From: Granulicella mallensis
GTDB taxonomy: Bacteria; Acidobacteriota; Terriglobia; Terriglobales; Acidobacteriaceae
Length of the DNA: 64,000 nucleotides
Direction of reading: 5' to 3'
Assembly: GCF_014203225.1 (NCBI RefSeq)
Contig: NZ_JACHIO010000028.1
Location: 19,497-83,496 of the forward strand
Shown one piece after another: positions 44,187 through 51,937 of the stretch. Within the stretch, counting starts at the first letter, position 1. Each line of letters starts with the position of its first letter. Position numbers and translations under genes: made by a program. A model generated the notes under the pieces. It saw nothing but the letters and a program-made list of their open reading frames with translations, was not told the DNA's origin and ran no database searches.

Positions 44187-44262
44187 ACCTGTTTCTTATG
44201 TGTTACAAACGGCACTTGCAGAGTAGGATGGAGCCGTGCGCTCCTTACTCAGGAACGCGGGG

Positions 44263-45015
44263 ATGAATATGGTCAAGACGCATCGCAGGTACCAGGAGGT
44301 TGCAGCACGAATTTCGCGCTATGTTGCGGAGAAGAGACTCGAGCCGGGCGCCCGGCTTCCGGGAGAGATCGATCTGGCAAAGGTCTGCGGGGTGAGCCGT
44401 CCCACGATTCGCGAAGCGATGGTGGCACTGGAGATCGCAGGCGAGTTAGAGATTCGGAGCGGATCGGGAGCCTATGTTCGCGAGGCTGTGAACCCGATGT
44501 CGCTGGTGCTGGACTCCGGCCCCGGGCCGTTTGAGCTGCTGCGGGCACGCATTCTGATTGAGGGCGAGATCGCCGCGGATGCCGCCCTGTATGCTTCAGC
44601 CGGAGACCTGGCGAAGATCGAAAAGACCCTGCAGCAGATGCGGAAGCTGGTGCAGGCAAAGACCAATGCCCAGGTATCGGACAGGCAGTTCCACGTGGCG
44701 ATCGGCGAGGCCGCCAAGAACAGCGTGCTGACGAGTATCGTCGATGGGTTGTGGGCAGGCATGTTTGCGCCGATGTATCACCGGCTGAGCCAGCGTGCCG
44801 GTCTCGACCAACATCAGGCGGCCGCGCTGGAGGATCACGAGGCCATCTTTGCGGCGATTGCAGGCCGCAACCCGAATGAGGCCCGCAGGGCGATGCGACG
44901 GCACCTGCATCATGTGGAAGAGCACTTGACCAGCGACGATGTGCCGTCGCCAGTGAAGGTGCCCAGCAAGCCAATGCCGGATGCTGCAGCGAACGGACGC
45001 AAGCAGCCGGTTTAG
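44263..45015 (+). CDS. GntR/FadR-type transcriptional regulator
   Basis: A 250-residue regulator. Residues 5-75 form the GntR winged helix (RYQEVAARISRYVAEKRLEPG, RLPGEIDLAKVCGVSRPTIREAMVALEIAGELEIRSGSGAYV). The C-terminal FCD domain is all-helical with the metal/ligand residues of the family (ARILIEGEIAADAAL, DRQFHVAIGEAAKN, DHEAIFAAIAGRNPNEARRAMRRHLHHV). FadR/UxuR-like members sense sugar acids or organic acids. An ATG at 44263 is used; a GTG nine codons upstream is possible. The target operon is not known; the symporter/GH42 operon nearby is a candidate. Confidence 0.9.
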   Translation: MNMVKTHRRYQEVAARISRYVAEKRLEPGARLPGEIDLAKVCGVSRPTIREAMVALEIAGELEIRSGSGAYVREAVNPMSLVLDSGPGPFELLRARILIEGEIAADAALYASAGDLAKIEKTLQQMRKLVQAKTNAQVSDRQFHVAIGEAAKNSVLTSIVDGLWAGMFAPMYHRLSQRAGLDQHQAAALEDHEAIFAAIAGRNPNEARRAMRRHLHHVEEHLTSDDVPSPVKVPSKPMPDAAANGRKQPV

Positions 45016-45039
45016 GGGATTTCGCTCTCGTAGCTACAG

Positions 45040-45184
45040 AATCGGAAGGGCACGGTTTCAACCGTGCCGATAGAGACACTTAAACATCTTCCCCCTCATG
45101 ATTGCGACGCTACGCGTCGCAATCATGAGGGGGAAATGCAAGAGGGGCACTTTACGGCATGGCTGAAGCCATGCCCTTCCGATT
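45040..45184. repeat. Nested palindrome element A
   Basis: Outer 13-bp arms (AATCGGAAGGGCA at 45040-45052 and its complement at 45172-45184) enclose three hairpins: 45051-45066 (6-bp stem, loop TTCA), 45089-45135 (22-bp perfect stem, 3-base loop) and 45156-45175 (8-bp stem, loop TGAA). It lies between the FadR-type gene and the convergent VOC gene. It resembles REP/BIME-type intergenic repeats and may end transcription on both strands. Confidence 0.8.
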
Positions 45185-45206
45185 CCTGATTGCGTACCCT
45201 GCGTCT

Positions 45207-45632
45207 CTACTTCGCGAAGAGCTCGCCAAGATCCGCGAAGGCCTTGAACTCCAGGGCATTGCCCGAAGGGTCGAGGAAGAACATCGTCGACTGCTCGCCG
45301 ACCTGGCCTTCGAACCGTGTGTAAGGCTCGATGACGAAAGACACACCAGCGGCACGGACGCGTTCTGCCAACAACTTCCAGTCTGCCTGTGTCAGCACCA
45401 CTCCGAAGTGGGGAACCGGCACCGCGTGTCCGTCGACGGGATTGCTGTGTGCTTCTGCTCTGTCAGGAGCAGGTTTGTGATGCGCGACGATCTGATGTCC
45501 GAAGAGATTGAAGTCGATCCACTGCTCTGAGCTGCGGCCTTCGGGGCAGCCGAGGACCGTGCCGTAAAAATGGCGCGCTGCGGCGAGATCGTGAACTGGA
45601 AAGGCGATGTGGAAGGGGCGTAGTTCGGACAT
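45207..45632 (-). CDS. VOC/glyoxalase family protein
   Basis: A 141-residue protein of the vicinal-oxygen-chelate fold, with two beta-alpha-beta-beta-beta modules: [26 protein letters not shown] and [25 protein letters not shown], ending [15 protein letters not shown], in which His and Glu bind the metal. Members include glyoxalases and dioxygenases; the substrate is not predictable. The start at 45632 fits the family; the frame continues upstream but with low-quality residues. Confidence 0.87.
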   Translation of the reverse strand: MSELRPFHIAFPVHDLAAARHFYGTVLGCPEGRSSEQWIDFNLFGHQIVAHHKPAPDRAEAHSNPVDGHAVPVPHFGVVLTQADWKLLAERVRAAGVSFVIEPYTRFEGQVGEQSTMFFLDPSGNALEFKAFADLGELFAK

Positions 45633-46067
45633 GCTGTGCGCTCGCGAATGAGATAGGGCAGAGTGATGGCCCACTCGATGATGATACGCAGGAGGCTGCG
45701 AGTGCGGCCAGTGCAACGAGGTAGTTGTTTTGAAGGGGCGGGACTTTGGTCCCGCGTGCGGTGCTCCAGGTGAGTCGTTTTTTTGTCGAAGAATCAGGAC
45801 GATCCGAATAGCGCGAAGCGCTAACCGTGACGCTTTAGCGTCGCGGGACGGAGGGAGCCGTAGCCTTTAGGCCCGGGCCTTCTTTCGGCTGCGAACAAAA
45901 GGCCCGGGGCTAAAGCCCAATTCTTGCCTAGCCTAATTCCGTAGCCTAAAGGCTACGGCTCCCTCCGTCTCCCCGATGCTGAAGCATCGGGGAACGCGCT
46001 TCGCGCTGTTATGGCAGCCATCACCTTCAACGAACTAACGACATTCAACGGCTAACGACGAACTGCT
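45633..46067. other. Gene-free gap holding nested palindrome element B
   Basis: About 435 bases without a gene. The left third is upstream sequence of the VOC gene and probably holds its promoter. The rest is mostly element B (45810-46007), followed by 60 bases before the end of the small lipoprotein gene. Confidence 0.6.
45810..46007. repeat. Nested palindrome element B (about 200 bp)
   Basis: A large nested structure. Outer palindromes AGCGCGAAGCGCT (45810-45822) and GCGCTTCGCGC (45996-46006) match each other. Next come hairpins 45829-45842 (loop TTTA) and 45971-45992 (9-bp stem, loop TGAA), then perfect 25-bp arms at 45848-45872 and 45944-45968, and inside them a GC-rich near-match pair (45871-45881 with 45899-45910) and a hairpin with loop TAAA (45907-45918). 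The right 25-bp arm is itself part of a hairpin with loop TAAA (45941-45956). Confidence 0.8.
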
Positions 46068-46403
46068 CTAGCGACGGCGATAGCCCTGATCGTACCCGCG
46101 CAGATAGGCATCGCGGAAGGCATTGCGATAGGGCTCAAACGGTCCTAGATGCGGATCGTAGCCGGGGCAATCGTGGAAGGCGCGTGTTCGGCGAGCGTCG
46201 TACGGAGCTCCGCTCTTTGCCGCGCGTGCACCGTCGGAGCGGCCTGTCTCAACGCCGTTGTGTTCGGCCAGTTGAACGAGGGGCGGCACCTGGGCTATGG
46301 GAGGCGGTGGAGGTGGGGGTGGTGCATAGTGTTTGGCACAGCCAAGGCCCGCGAACAGAAACAAGGACGATGCTGCCGTGAGAACCACACGATTAAGTTT
46401 CAT
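46068..46403 (-). CDS. Small lipoprotein of unknown function
   Basis: A 111-residue secreted protein. The signal LFLFAGLGCAK has a lipobox cysteine (about residue 22), followed by a run of eight prolines and a polar domain with GYDPHLGPFEPYRNAFRDAYLRGYDQGYRRR at the end. AGGAGA 7 bases before the ATG at 46403 fixes the start. No family recognised. The C-terminal YRNAFRDAYLRGYDQGY pattern recurs in small lipoproteins of acidobacteria as far as I recall. Confidence 0.72.
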   Translation of the reverse strand: MKLNRVVLTAASSLFLFAGLGCAKHYAPPPPPPPPIAQVPPLVQLAEHNGVETGRSDGARAAKSGAPYDARRTRAFHDCPGYDPHLGPFEPYRNAFRDAYLRGYDQGYRRR

Positions 46404-46510
46404 ATAGCTCTCCTGACCGTCGAGACGGCACATTGGTTTGAACTCGACTGTGAACAGGATGTTGCTGTGAAGTTTTTACAGAGTGCGCGGTACTCGAATC
46501 GCTAAAAGAC

Positions 46511-46540
46511 GAAAGGGCATGGCCTCAGCCATGCCCTTTC
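46511..46540. terminator. Strong hairpin (element C), possible terminator after pruA
   Basis: A perfect 13-bp stem (GAAAGGGCATGGC and its complement) around the loop CTCA lies 26 bases after the pruA stop on the minus strand, with a short T run (CTTTT) beyond it on that strand. The inner part GCATGGC/GCCATGC is the same as the hairpin at 45156-45175 of element A. Confidence 0.6.
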
Positions 46541-46565
46541 GGTCTTGCTTTTCGCAGGCTGTGAA

Positions 46566-48170
46566 TCACAGCCCCATGCGTTGTTCCTGCTCTTCTGCTT
46601 CATCGGAGACAACGCCCATCTTCTCTGCGATGGATTTTGCCTGCGTGAAGAGTGTCAGGTAGTCAGGGCCGCCGGCCTTGGAGTCGGTTCCACTCATGTT
46701 GAAGCCTCCAAAGGGATGCGCTCCAACCATCGCTCCCGTGCACTTGCGGTTGAGATACAGGTTGCCGACGTGGAACTCGTTGCGGGCGCGGTTGAGCTTC
46801 TCGCGTGAGTTGGTGTAGATCGCGCCCGTCAATCCATACTCCGTGTTGTTGGCGATGGCCAGTGCATCGTCGAAGTCCTTGGCACGAATGACCGCAAGCA
46901 GAGGCCCAAAGATCTCTTCCTGTGCCAGACGAGACGTGGGTGCGACGTCGGAGATGACTGTGGGTGCGATGTAGTAGCCGCCTTCGATTTCGAGAGACGT
47001 ACCGCCTGCCAGCAGACGTCCTTCCGTCTGTCCGAGCTGGATGTAGTCGAGAACGCGTTTGTGCGCGACGCTGTTGATAACCGGACCGGTGGCAAAATTC
47101 TCCGCTGGATCGCCGGTAGCGAGGGCCGAGACGCGTTCCCGCAGACGATCGCAGAAGACGTCATACACCGACGAGGCGACGATCACGCGCGAGCACGCCG
47201 AGCACTTCTGGCCGCTGAAACCGAAGGCTGAGGCGACTACGCCGTCAACCGCGGCATCGAGGTCGCTATCGGAGTCGACGACGATGGAATCTTTGCCGCC
47301 CAGTTCGAGGATCGTGCGTTTGATGAAGTGCTGGCCGGGCTGTGTGCGCGCGGCGCGCTCGTGAATCTCGAGACCCACCTTCTTCGATCCCGTGAAGGCG
47401 ATGAAGCGAATCTGCGGATGCTCCACAATGGCGCGACCGACCTCTGGTCCACCCTGTACAAGATTGACGACACCGTCAGGAAGTCCAGCTTCCGACAGCA
47501 GCGCGACAAAGCGGGCTGCGATGGTGGGGGCATCCGGCGAGGGCTTGAGCACCACGGTGTTACCGCAGACGATAGCAGCGGCGGTCATGCCGGCCATGAT
47601 GGCGAAGGGAAAGTTCCACGGGGGAATGACCGCACCGGCGCCGAGCGGAATATAGCGCAGCAGGTTGCGTTCGCCAGGGAACTGGATGGGCGTGGTGGCG
47701 GAGTCGAGACGCAGGGCCTCACGCGCGTAGAACTCCAGGAAGTCGATGCACTCGCCTACATCGGCATCGGCCTCGGCCCAGTTCTTGCCGACTTCGAGCG
47801 TAAGCCAGGCGCAGAAGGTCAGGTGACGGCTGCGGATCAGCTCGGCTGCACGCTGCAGCAGGGCAACGCGTTCCGTGACAGAGATGCGTTTCCAGCTCAG
47901 AAAGGCCTGCTGTGCAGCGCTGACGGCGTCGTTCGCATCGGCTTCGGTGGCGGCGGAGTGGACTCCGATGACCTCCGCGGGGCGAGCAGGATTGACGGAG
48001 GTGAAGGTGGTGCCGGAGCGGCGTTGCTGGCCTCCGATGATGAGGTCGTAGGTTGCGCCGAGTTCGCTGCGAACCTGCGCGAGGGCTTCGAGCATGCCGC
48101 GCTTGGTGTCGGCGTCTTTGAAGTCGGTGAAGGGCTCATTGTGGAACGGGGAAAGCGTAGTGACGGGCAT
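46566..48170 (-). CDS. pruA: L-glutamate gamma-semialdehyde (P5C) dehydrogenase
   Basis: A 534-residue aldehyde dehydrogenase of the RocA/PruA type that oxidises glutamate semialdehyde to glutamate in proline breakdown. Visible are VIPPWNFPFAIM, FTGSKKVGLEI, the catalytic-region glutamate in LELGGKDSI, the nucleophile cysteine in GFSGQKCSACSR, EEIFGPLLAVI and the PFGGFNMSG end. No proline dehydrogenase domain is fused and none is adjacent. The ATG at 48170 follows AGAGG; an upstream ATG would add seven residues. Confidence 0.9.
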   Translation of the reverse strand: MPVTTLSPFHNEPFTDFKDADTKRGMLEALAQVRSELGATYDLIIGGQQRRSGTTFTSVNPARPAEVIGVHSAATEADANDAVSAAQQAFLSWKRISVTERVALLQRAAELIRSRHLTFCAWLTLEVGKNWAEADADVGECIDFLEFYAREALRLDSATTPIQFPGERNLLRYIPLGAGAVIPPWNFPFAIMAGMTAAAIVCGNTVVLKPSPDAPTIAARFVALLSEAGLPDGVVNLVQGGPEVGRAIVEHPQIRFIAFTGSKKVGLEIHERAARTQPGQHFIKRTILELGGKDSIVVDSDSDLDAAVDGVVASAFGFSGQKCSACSRVIVASSVYDVFCDRLRERVSALATGDPAENFATGPVINSVAHKRVLDYIQLGQTEGRLLAGGTSLEIEGGYYIAPTVISDVAPTSRLAQEEIFGPLLAVIRAKDFDDALAIANNTEYGLTGAIYTNSREKLNRARNEFHVGNLYLNRKCTGAMVGAHPFGGFNMSGTDSKAGGPDYLTLFTQAKSIAEKMGVVSDEAEEQEQRMGL

Positions 48171-48231
48171 TGGGGACCTCTGTTCAATCATTTTAAGCGT
48201 TCATGCGGTGCAAAGCGGTTCGTTCAGGTTT

Positions 48232-51200
48232 TTACTCCGTCAGCTTCTCCGTTGCCTTCGACATCTTGGCGGTGCGTTCCAGCTTGTCCCACGAGAAGGG
48301 CTTGCCGTCGATCGCACGCTTGACAGTCTTGAGCAGTACCCACGAGAAGAGCTGGCGATAGGTAAAGCGCTGGACCCAGATGTGGACGAGCAGCCAGGCG
48401 TCTCCGCGGCTGGCCGGGTGTTTGCGTTCCAGCAGGAACGCCAGGCCCGAGGCCGCGAAGTCGATCAGCAGGAATGTCAGGAAGAACGTCAGGAGCTTGA
48501 AGAGGTCGTTCGTACTGGTCGTCTCGGGATGGAAGTGCTTGTCGATGAAGTAATGCAGGACCCCGGCGACAAACATGAAGTCGATCAGCGGGGAGACCAG
48601 CGGCAGAAGGATCTGGAAGATGACGATATTCGGCAGGGCGAAGAGGCCCATGGCACGGCGACGCGCGATGGCGCCCCGATGCTTGAAGACCGCCTGCAGA
48701 ATACCGAAAGACCAGCGGAAACGCTGCCGGGCAAGTCCGTTAGCGGTGACCGGCGCTTCGGTAAAGGCCAATGCCTGATCTTCGTAGATCACGGCGTAGC
48801 CCTGTTCCAGCAGGTTCATCGTGAGGTCGGCGTCCTCGGCGACGGTGTCGGGATGGTACGCGCCTCCGGCTTTGACCGCAGCTGTGCGCCAGGCTCCGAT
48901 GGCTCCGGGGACGACCATGACGACGTCGAACAGATCCAGCGCGCGCCGCTCGAAGTTCTGCGAGGTGATGTATTCGAGAGCCTGCCAGCGTGTCCAGAGA
49001 TTCACACGATTGCCGACCTTCGCATTGCCTGCCACCGCTCCGATGGCTGGGTTCGCGAAATGGCAGACGAGCCGCGTGATCGCGTCGTGGGCAATGACGC
49101 CATCGGCATCGATGCCGACGTAGACCTCTTCGTCCGTACTGCGCAGCGCGAAGTTGAGCGCCTCGGCCTTGCCTCCGTTGGGCTTGGTCAGAACCGTCAC
49201 CTTTCCGTCGGCGATCTCTTTCGCATAGGTTTCGGTAGCGATCTTGTAGGTCGCGTCGGTCGAGCCATCGTCGATGACGATGATGCGGATGTTCTTGTAA
49301 TTGGACATCAGCACGGACCGAATCGTGCGTGCGATGACCATCTCCTCGTTATAGGCGGGGATCAGGACGGCGACCTTCGGCTTATAGTCCGGGGTCGCAA
49401 AGTCTTTGCGGCGGCGGAAGCGATCGATGATCGCGCACAGACCGATGATGATGAGGCGGCCGCTCATCAGGACGTCGCCGACGAAGAAGACCGATAGCAC
49501 GAAGTGATTGAAGAAGCCGATGAAGAAGAAGGTGATCGAATCGATAAAGGCGTAGTAGCGCTGCTTGCGGGTAAGCGGCACCATGACCTGGTCGCGGGTC
49601 TGGCCGATGAGCTGAGAGACGGGAACGATCTCGTAGCCGTGCGCCCGTAGTGCTTCAATCAGCTTCGGCAGGGCTGCGATAGTGGCGCTGCGGTCGCCGC
49701 CGCCGTCGTGCATCAGGATGATCGAGCCGCGCATCCAGGTTTTGGTGTTGGCTTCGTTAATCTGCTCGAAGACGCTGTCGATCATCTCCTGCGGTGTCTT
49801 GCGAGGATGTTCGTCCCAGTCGTTGGTATCGATCTTGTCGCCGACGATGACGTAACCAAGCTGATGTTGAATGCGGTCGATCGGAGCGGCCTGGTCGTTG
49901 GTGTCGGGCTCCTGGTCGATCGAGTAGGGCGGACGGAAGTAGACGGGCTGCACGCCGAGCTTGGCGGCGAAGAGCCGTTCCGTCAGGTTGAGTTGCAGGT
50001 CGACAGATCCAGGCGAGATTTCGCTGATGTCTGGATGCGTGAAGCTGTGATTGCCGATCTCATGGCCTTCGCGGAAGACGCGCTGCATCACGCCGACGTT
50101 GTCCTGTGCTTCTTCGCCGATCATGAAGAAGGTGCCGACAACGTTGTACTTCTTCAGGATGTCGAGAATCTTCGGCGTCCAGGTGGGATCGGGTCCATCG
50201 TCGAAGCTGATGGCGACTTGCTTGGGATGGTATCCATACTGCGAGAGCGTGTAGGGCAGCGGGTACGAGTCCATCTTCTCGGAGACGACGCTGAGGTATT
50301 TGGACGGGATCGTCTTGTCGTCGTCCATCGTCAGGGTGCGATGGCCGTTTTGCGGCTGGCCGGTGACGCGCAGAATATCACCGTCACCTTCGGTGTCCAC
50401 ATCCTGTCCGGGGGCAACCACTGCGAGGTCCTTCACGGGGTCGGACTTCGTGGGCGTGTCCCAGATCTTCCAGAGGGAGTCATCTTCATAGCCGAGACGG
50501 AAGAGTGCAAAGGTCTCCAATCCGAGCGCGCGGGCTACACGCATCTGGTTCAGCACCGTGACAGCGTCGAGGAACCAGACCTGATGGCGCGTCTTCGTAT
50601 CTTCGTCGTCATAGGCGAAGTGCGGGTTGAGCGAGTCCTCGTCAAGGTCGATCTGAGCATCCGCATCGGCGGCGGCCTGCCATGCTTCCTGGGTCGAAAG
50701 CATGGTGGTGGAGAGAATTGGCTGTTTTTCAGGTGTCGCAGTTTTTTTGCTGCGCTCGTGTTTGCCCTTGGCCGGCGGCGGAGGAGGCAGGTTGGTGGTC
50801 CAGTCGTAGCCGTAGTTGCCGATACCGCAGATGAGTTTTTCGCGCGGAACGATCTTCATCGCGGCCCGCAGATTATCGGCGAACCAGTCCTGCCCGGCCA
50901 CCGGCCCGGGATCGGTGCCGGTCTGGTGCTGGTCGTAGTTCATGAGGATGATGCCGTCGGAGTTAGCTGCGATGAACTTCATGTCGAAGTCGTCGTCACC
51001 GACCGGCACATTGACGTAGAGCCGCAGATTGCGCGAGTGAAAGTCGTTATAGAGCGCCTGGATGAGCTGCTGGTAACCGGGCTGCGCGGCGATCGGAATG
51101 TTCTGAAAGTTGAGGGTAAGGCCGCGGTAGAAGTTATTGGCCGCGAGAAACGCGTCAACCTGGTGAATAAAGTTCGCACGCGCGACGGGGCTCAGGAGAA

Positions 51201-51792
51201 ACTGCCCGACGTTGTCTTCAAAGACACCGTCCGTCACGCTGTAGTTGTTGACCATCGGGAAGATTTCGGTATCTTCACGGGCCGCCGCAATGGCGCGGAC
51301 GACTTTATTTTCGCGGTCGACTCCATGCACCACGGAGCCTTCGACTACGTTGAACGGCATATTGTCGGAGGTGAGGGCGGTGATATTGCCGTCAGCCGTG
51401 GTGACGTGCAACCACTCGGGGAAGAGCAGGTCGATCTGCTTGAGGTGTTGCTTGAAGGACGCGTAGCTGGCTGGGTCGGCGTCGGTATAGAACGCCGCAC
51501 GCAGTCCTTCACCCGTGTTCAGAACGACGTCGGAGGGCTTGAGGTCGGTTCTGCGATGGGCGGAGTGATTGAGCTTTTCTCTGGGGGTAAGCACCGGGGC
51601 CGGCGGATTCGCCAGGGCGCGGTAGCGTTTGGTCACCGAACGCAGATCGAGCCCGCGCAGGGGCTTCATCCGGACCAGGCCGACGATAAACAGGCCGCCG
51701 ATGAGGACACCAAGGAGAGCCGACAAGTCGAAGATTCGCCGAAGCCGCTTCCAGCGTTTGCGTTGCGGGTCGTAAAAAACTTGCTTGTTCAT
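48232..51792 (-). CDS. GH18-like / polysaccharide deacetylase (CE4) / GT2 fusion
   Basis: A 1186-residue membrane protein with three catalytic-type domains. After an N-terminal membrane segment (about 22-42) comes a GH18-like domain (about 90-400), then a NodB-type deacetylase (about 525-720: SFDDGPDP, HSFTHPDI, RPPYS), then membrane helices and a processive GT2 domain (about 800-1060: LIPAYNEEMVIARTI, DDGSTDAT, DADG, ending QRFRW) and C-terminal helices. GT2 is close to PgaC/IcaA/chitin-synthase types, so the protein may make and deacetylate a poly-N-acetylglucosamine-like polymer. The GH18 motif reads GLTLNFQN where catalysis needs Glu, so that domain is probably a binding module. Confidence 0.9.
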   Translation of the reverse strand: MNKQVFYDPQRKRWKRLRRIFDLSALLGVLIGGLFIVGLVRMKPLRGLDLRSVTKRYRALANPPAPVLTPREKLNHSAHRRTDLKPSDVVLNTGEGLRAAFYTDADPASYASFKQHLKQIDLLFPEWLHVTTADGNITALTSDNMPFNVVEGSVVHGVDRENKVVRAIAAAREDTEIFPMVNNYSVTDGVFEDNVGQFLLSPVARANFIHQVDAFLAANNFYRGLTLNFQNIPIAAQPGYQQLIQALYNDFHSRNLRLYVNVPVGDDDFDMKFIAANSDGIILMNYDQHQTGTDPGPVAGQDWFADNLRAAMKIVPREKLICGIGNYGYDWTTNLPPPPPAKGKHERSKKTATPEKQPILSTTMLSTQEAWQAAADADAQIDLDEDSLNPHFAYDDEDTKTRHQVWFLDAVTVLNQMRVARALGLETFALFRLGYEDDSLWKIWDTPTKSDPVKDLAVVAPGQDVDTEGDGDILRVTGQPQNGHRTLTMDDDKTIPSKYLSVVSEKMDSYPLPYTLSQYGYHPKQVAISFDDGPDPTWTPKILDILKKYNVVGTFFMIGEEAQDNVGVMQRVFREGHEIGNHSFTHPDISEISPGSVDLQLNLTERLFAAKLGVQPVYFRPPYSIDQEPDTNDQAAPIDRIQHQLGYVIVGDKIDTNDWDEHPRKTPQEMIDSVFEQINEANTKTWMRGSIILMHDGGGDRSATIAALPKLIEALRAHGYEIVPVSQLIGQTRDQVMVPLTRKQRYYAFIDSITFFFIGFFNHFVLSVFFVGDVLMSGRLIIIGLCAIIDRFRRRKDFATPDYKPKVAVLIPAYNEEMVIARTIRSVLMSNYKNIRIIVIDDGSTDATYKIATETYAKEIADGKVTVLTKPNGGKAEALNFALRSTDEEVYVGIDADGVIAHDAITRLVCHFANPAIGAVAGNAKVGNRVNLWTRWQALEYITSQNFERRALDLFDVVMVVPGAIGAWRTAAVKAGGAYHPDTVAEDADLTMNLLEQGYAVIYEDQALAFTEAPVTANGLARQRFRWSFGILQAVFKHRGAIARRRAMGLFALPNIVIFQILLPLVSPLIDFMFVAGVLHYFIDKHFHPETTSTNDLFKLLTFFLTFLLIDFAASGLAFLLERKHPASRGDAWLLVHIWVQRFTYRQLFSWVLLKTVKRAIDGKPFSWDKLERTAKMSKATEKLTE

Positions 51793-51937
51793 CGATCTTT
51801 AGAGGTCTCCATCATCGTATTGCGTCTTAGCCATCGTATTACGTATTGGCAGATGCGCTAGGGGAGAAAAGGGCGAGGTCAATCGCCTGAATCGGAAGGG
51901 TGCGAATCAGCCTCTCCAATCAGTATGATGCAATGAA
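51793..51937. promoter_or_regulatory. Divergent gap between the GH18-CE4-GT2 and GT39-like genes
   Basis: A 145-base gap with a short direct repeat (ATCGTATTGCGT near 51814 and ATCGTATTACGT near 51833). It also contains one arm of the type seen in element A (AATCGGAAGGG, ending at 51900) without a partner. Promoters for both genes should lie here; none can be assigned. Confidence 0.4.

Noticed and set aside
45810..46007. CRISPR array
   Set aside because: The repeats are inverted and nested, not direct repeats of constant length with unique spacers.
48094..49497. Open frame of 467 codons on the plus strand across the pruA start and the GH18-CE4-GT2 end
   Set aside because: It is antisense to the GT2 domain and has no protein-like pattern.
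49708..51861. Open frame of 717 codons antisense to the GH18-CE4-GT2 gene
   Set aside because: The opposite strand has three clear enzyme domains; this frame has no recognisable motif and is a shadow.
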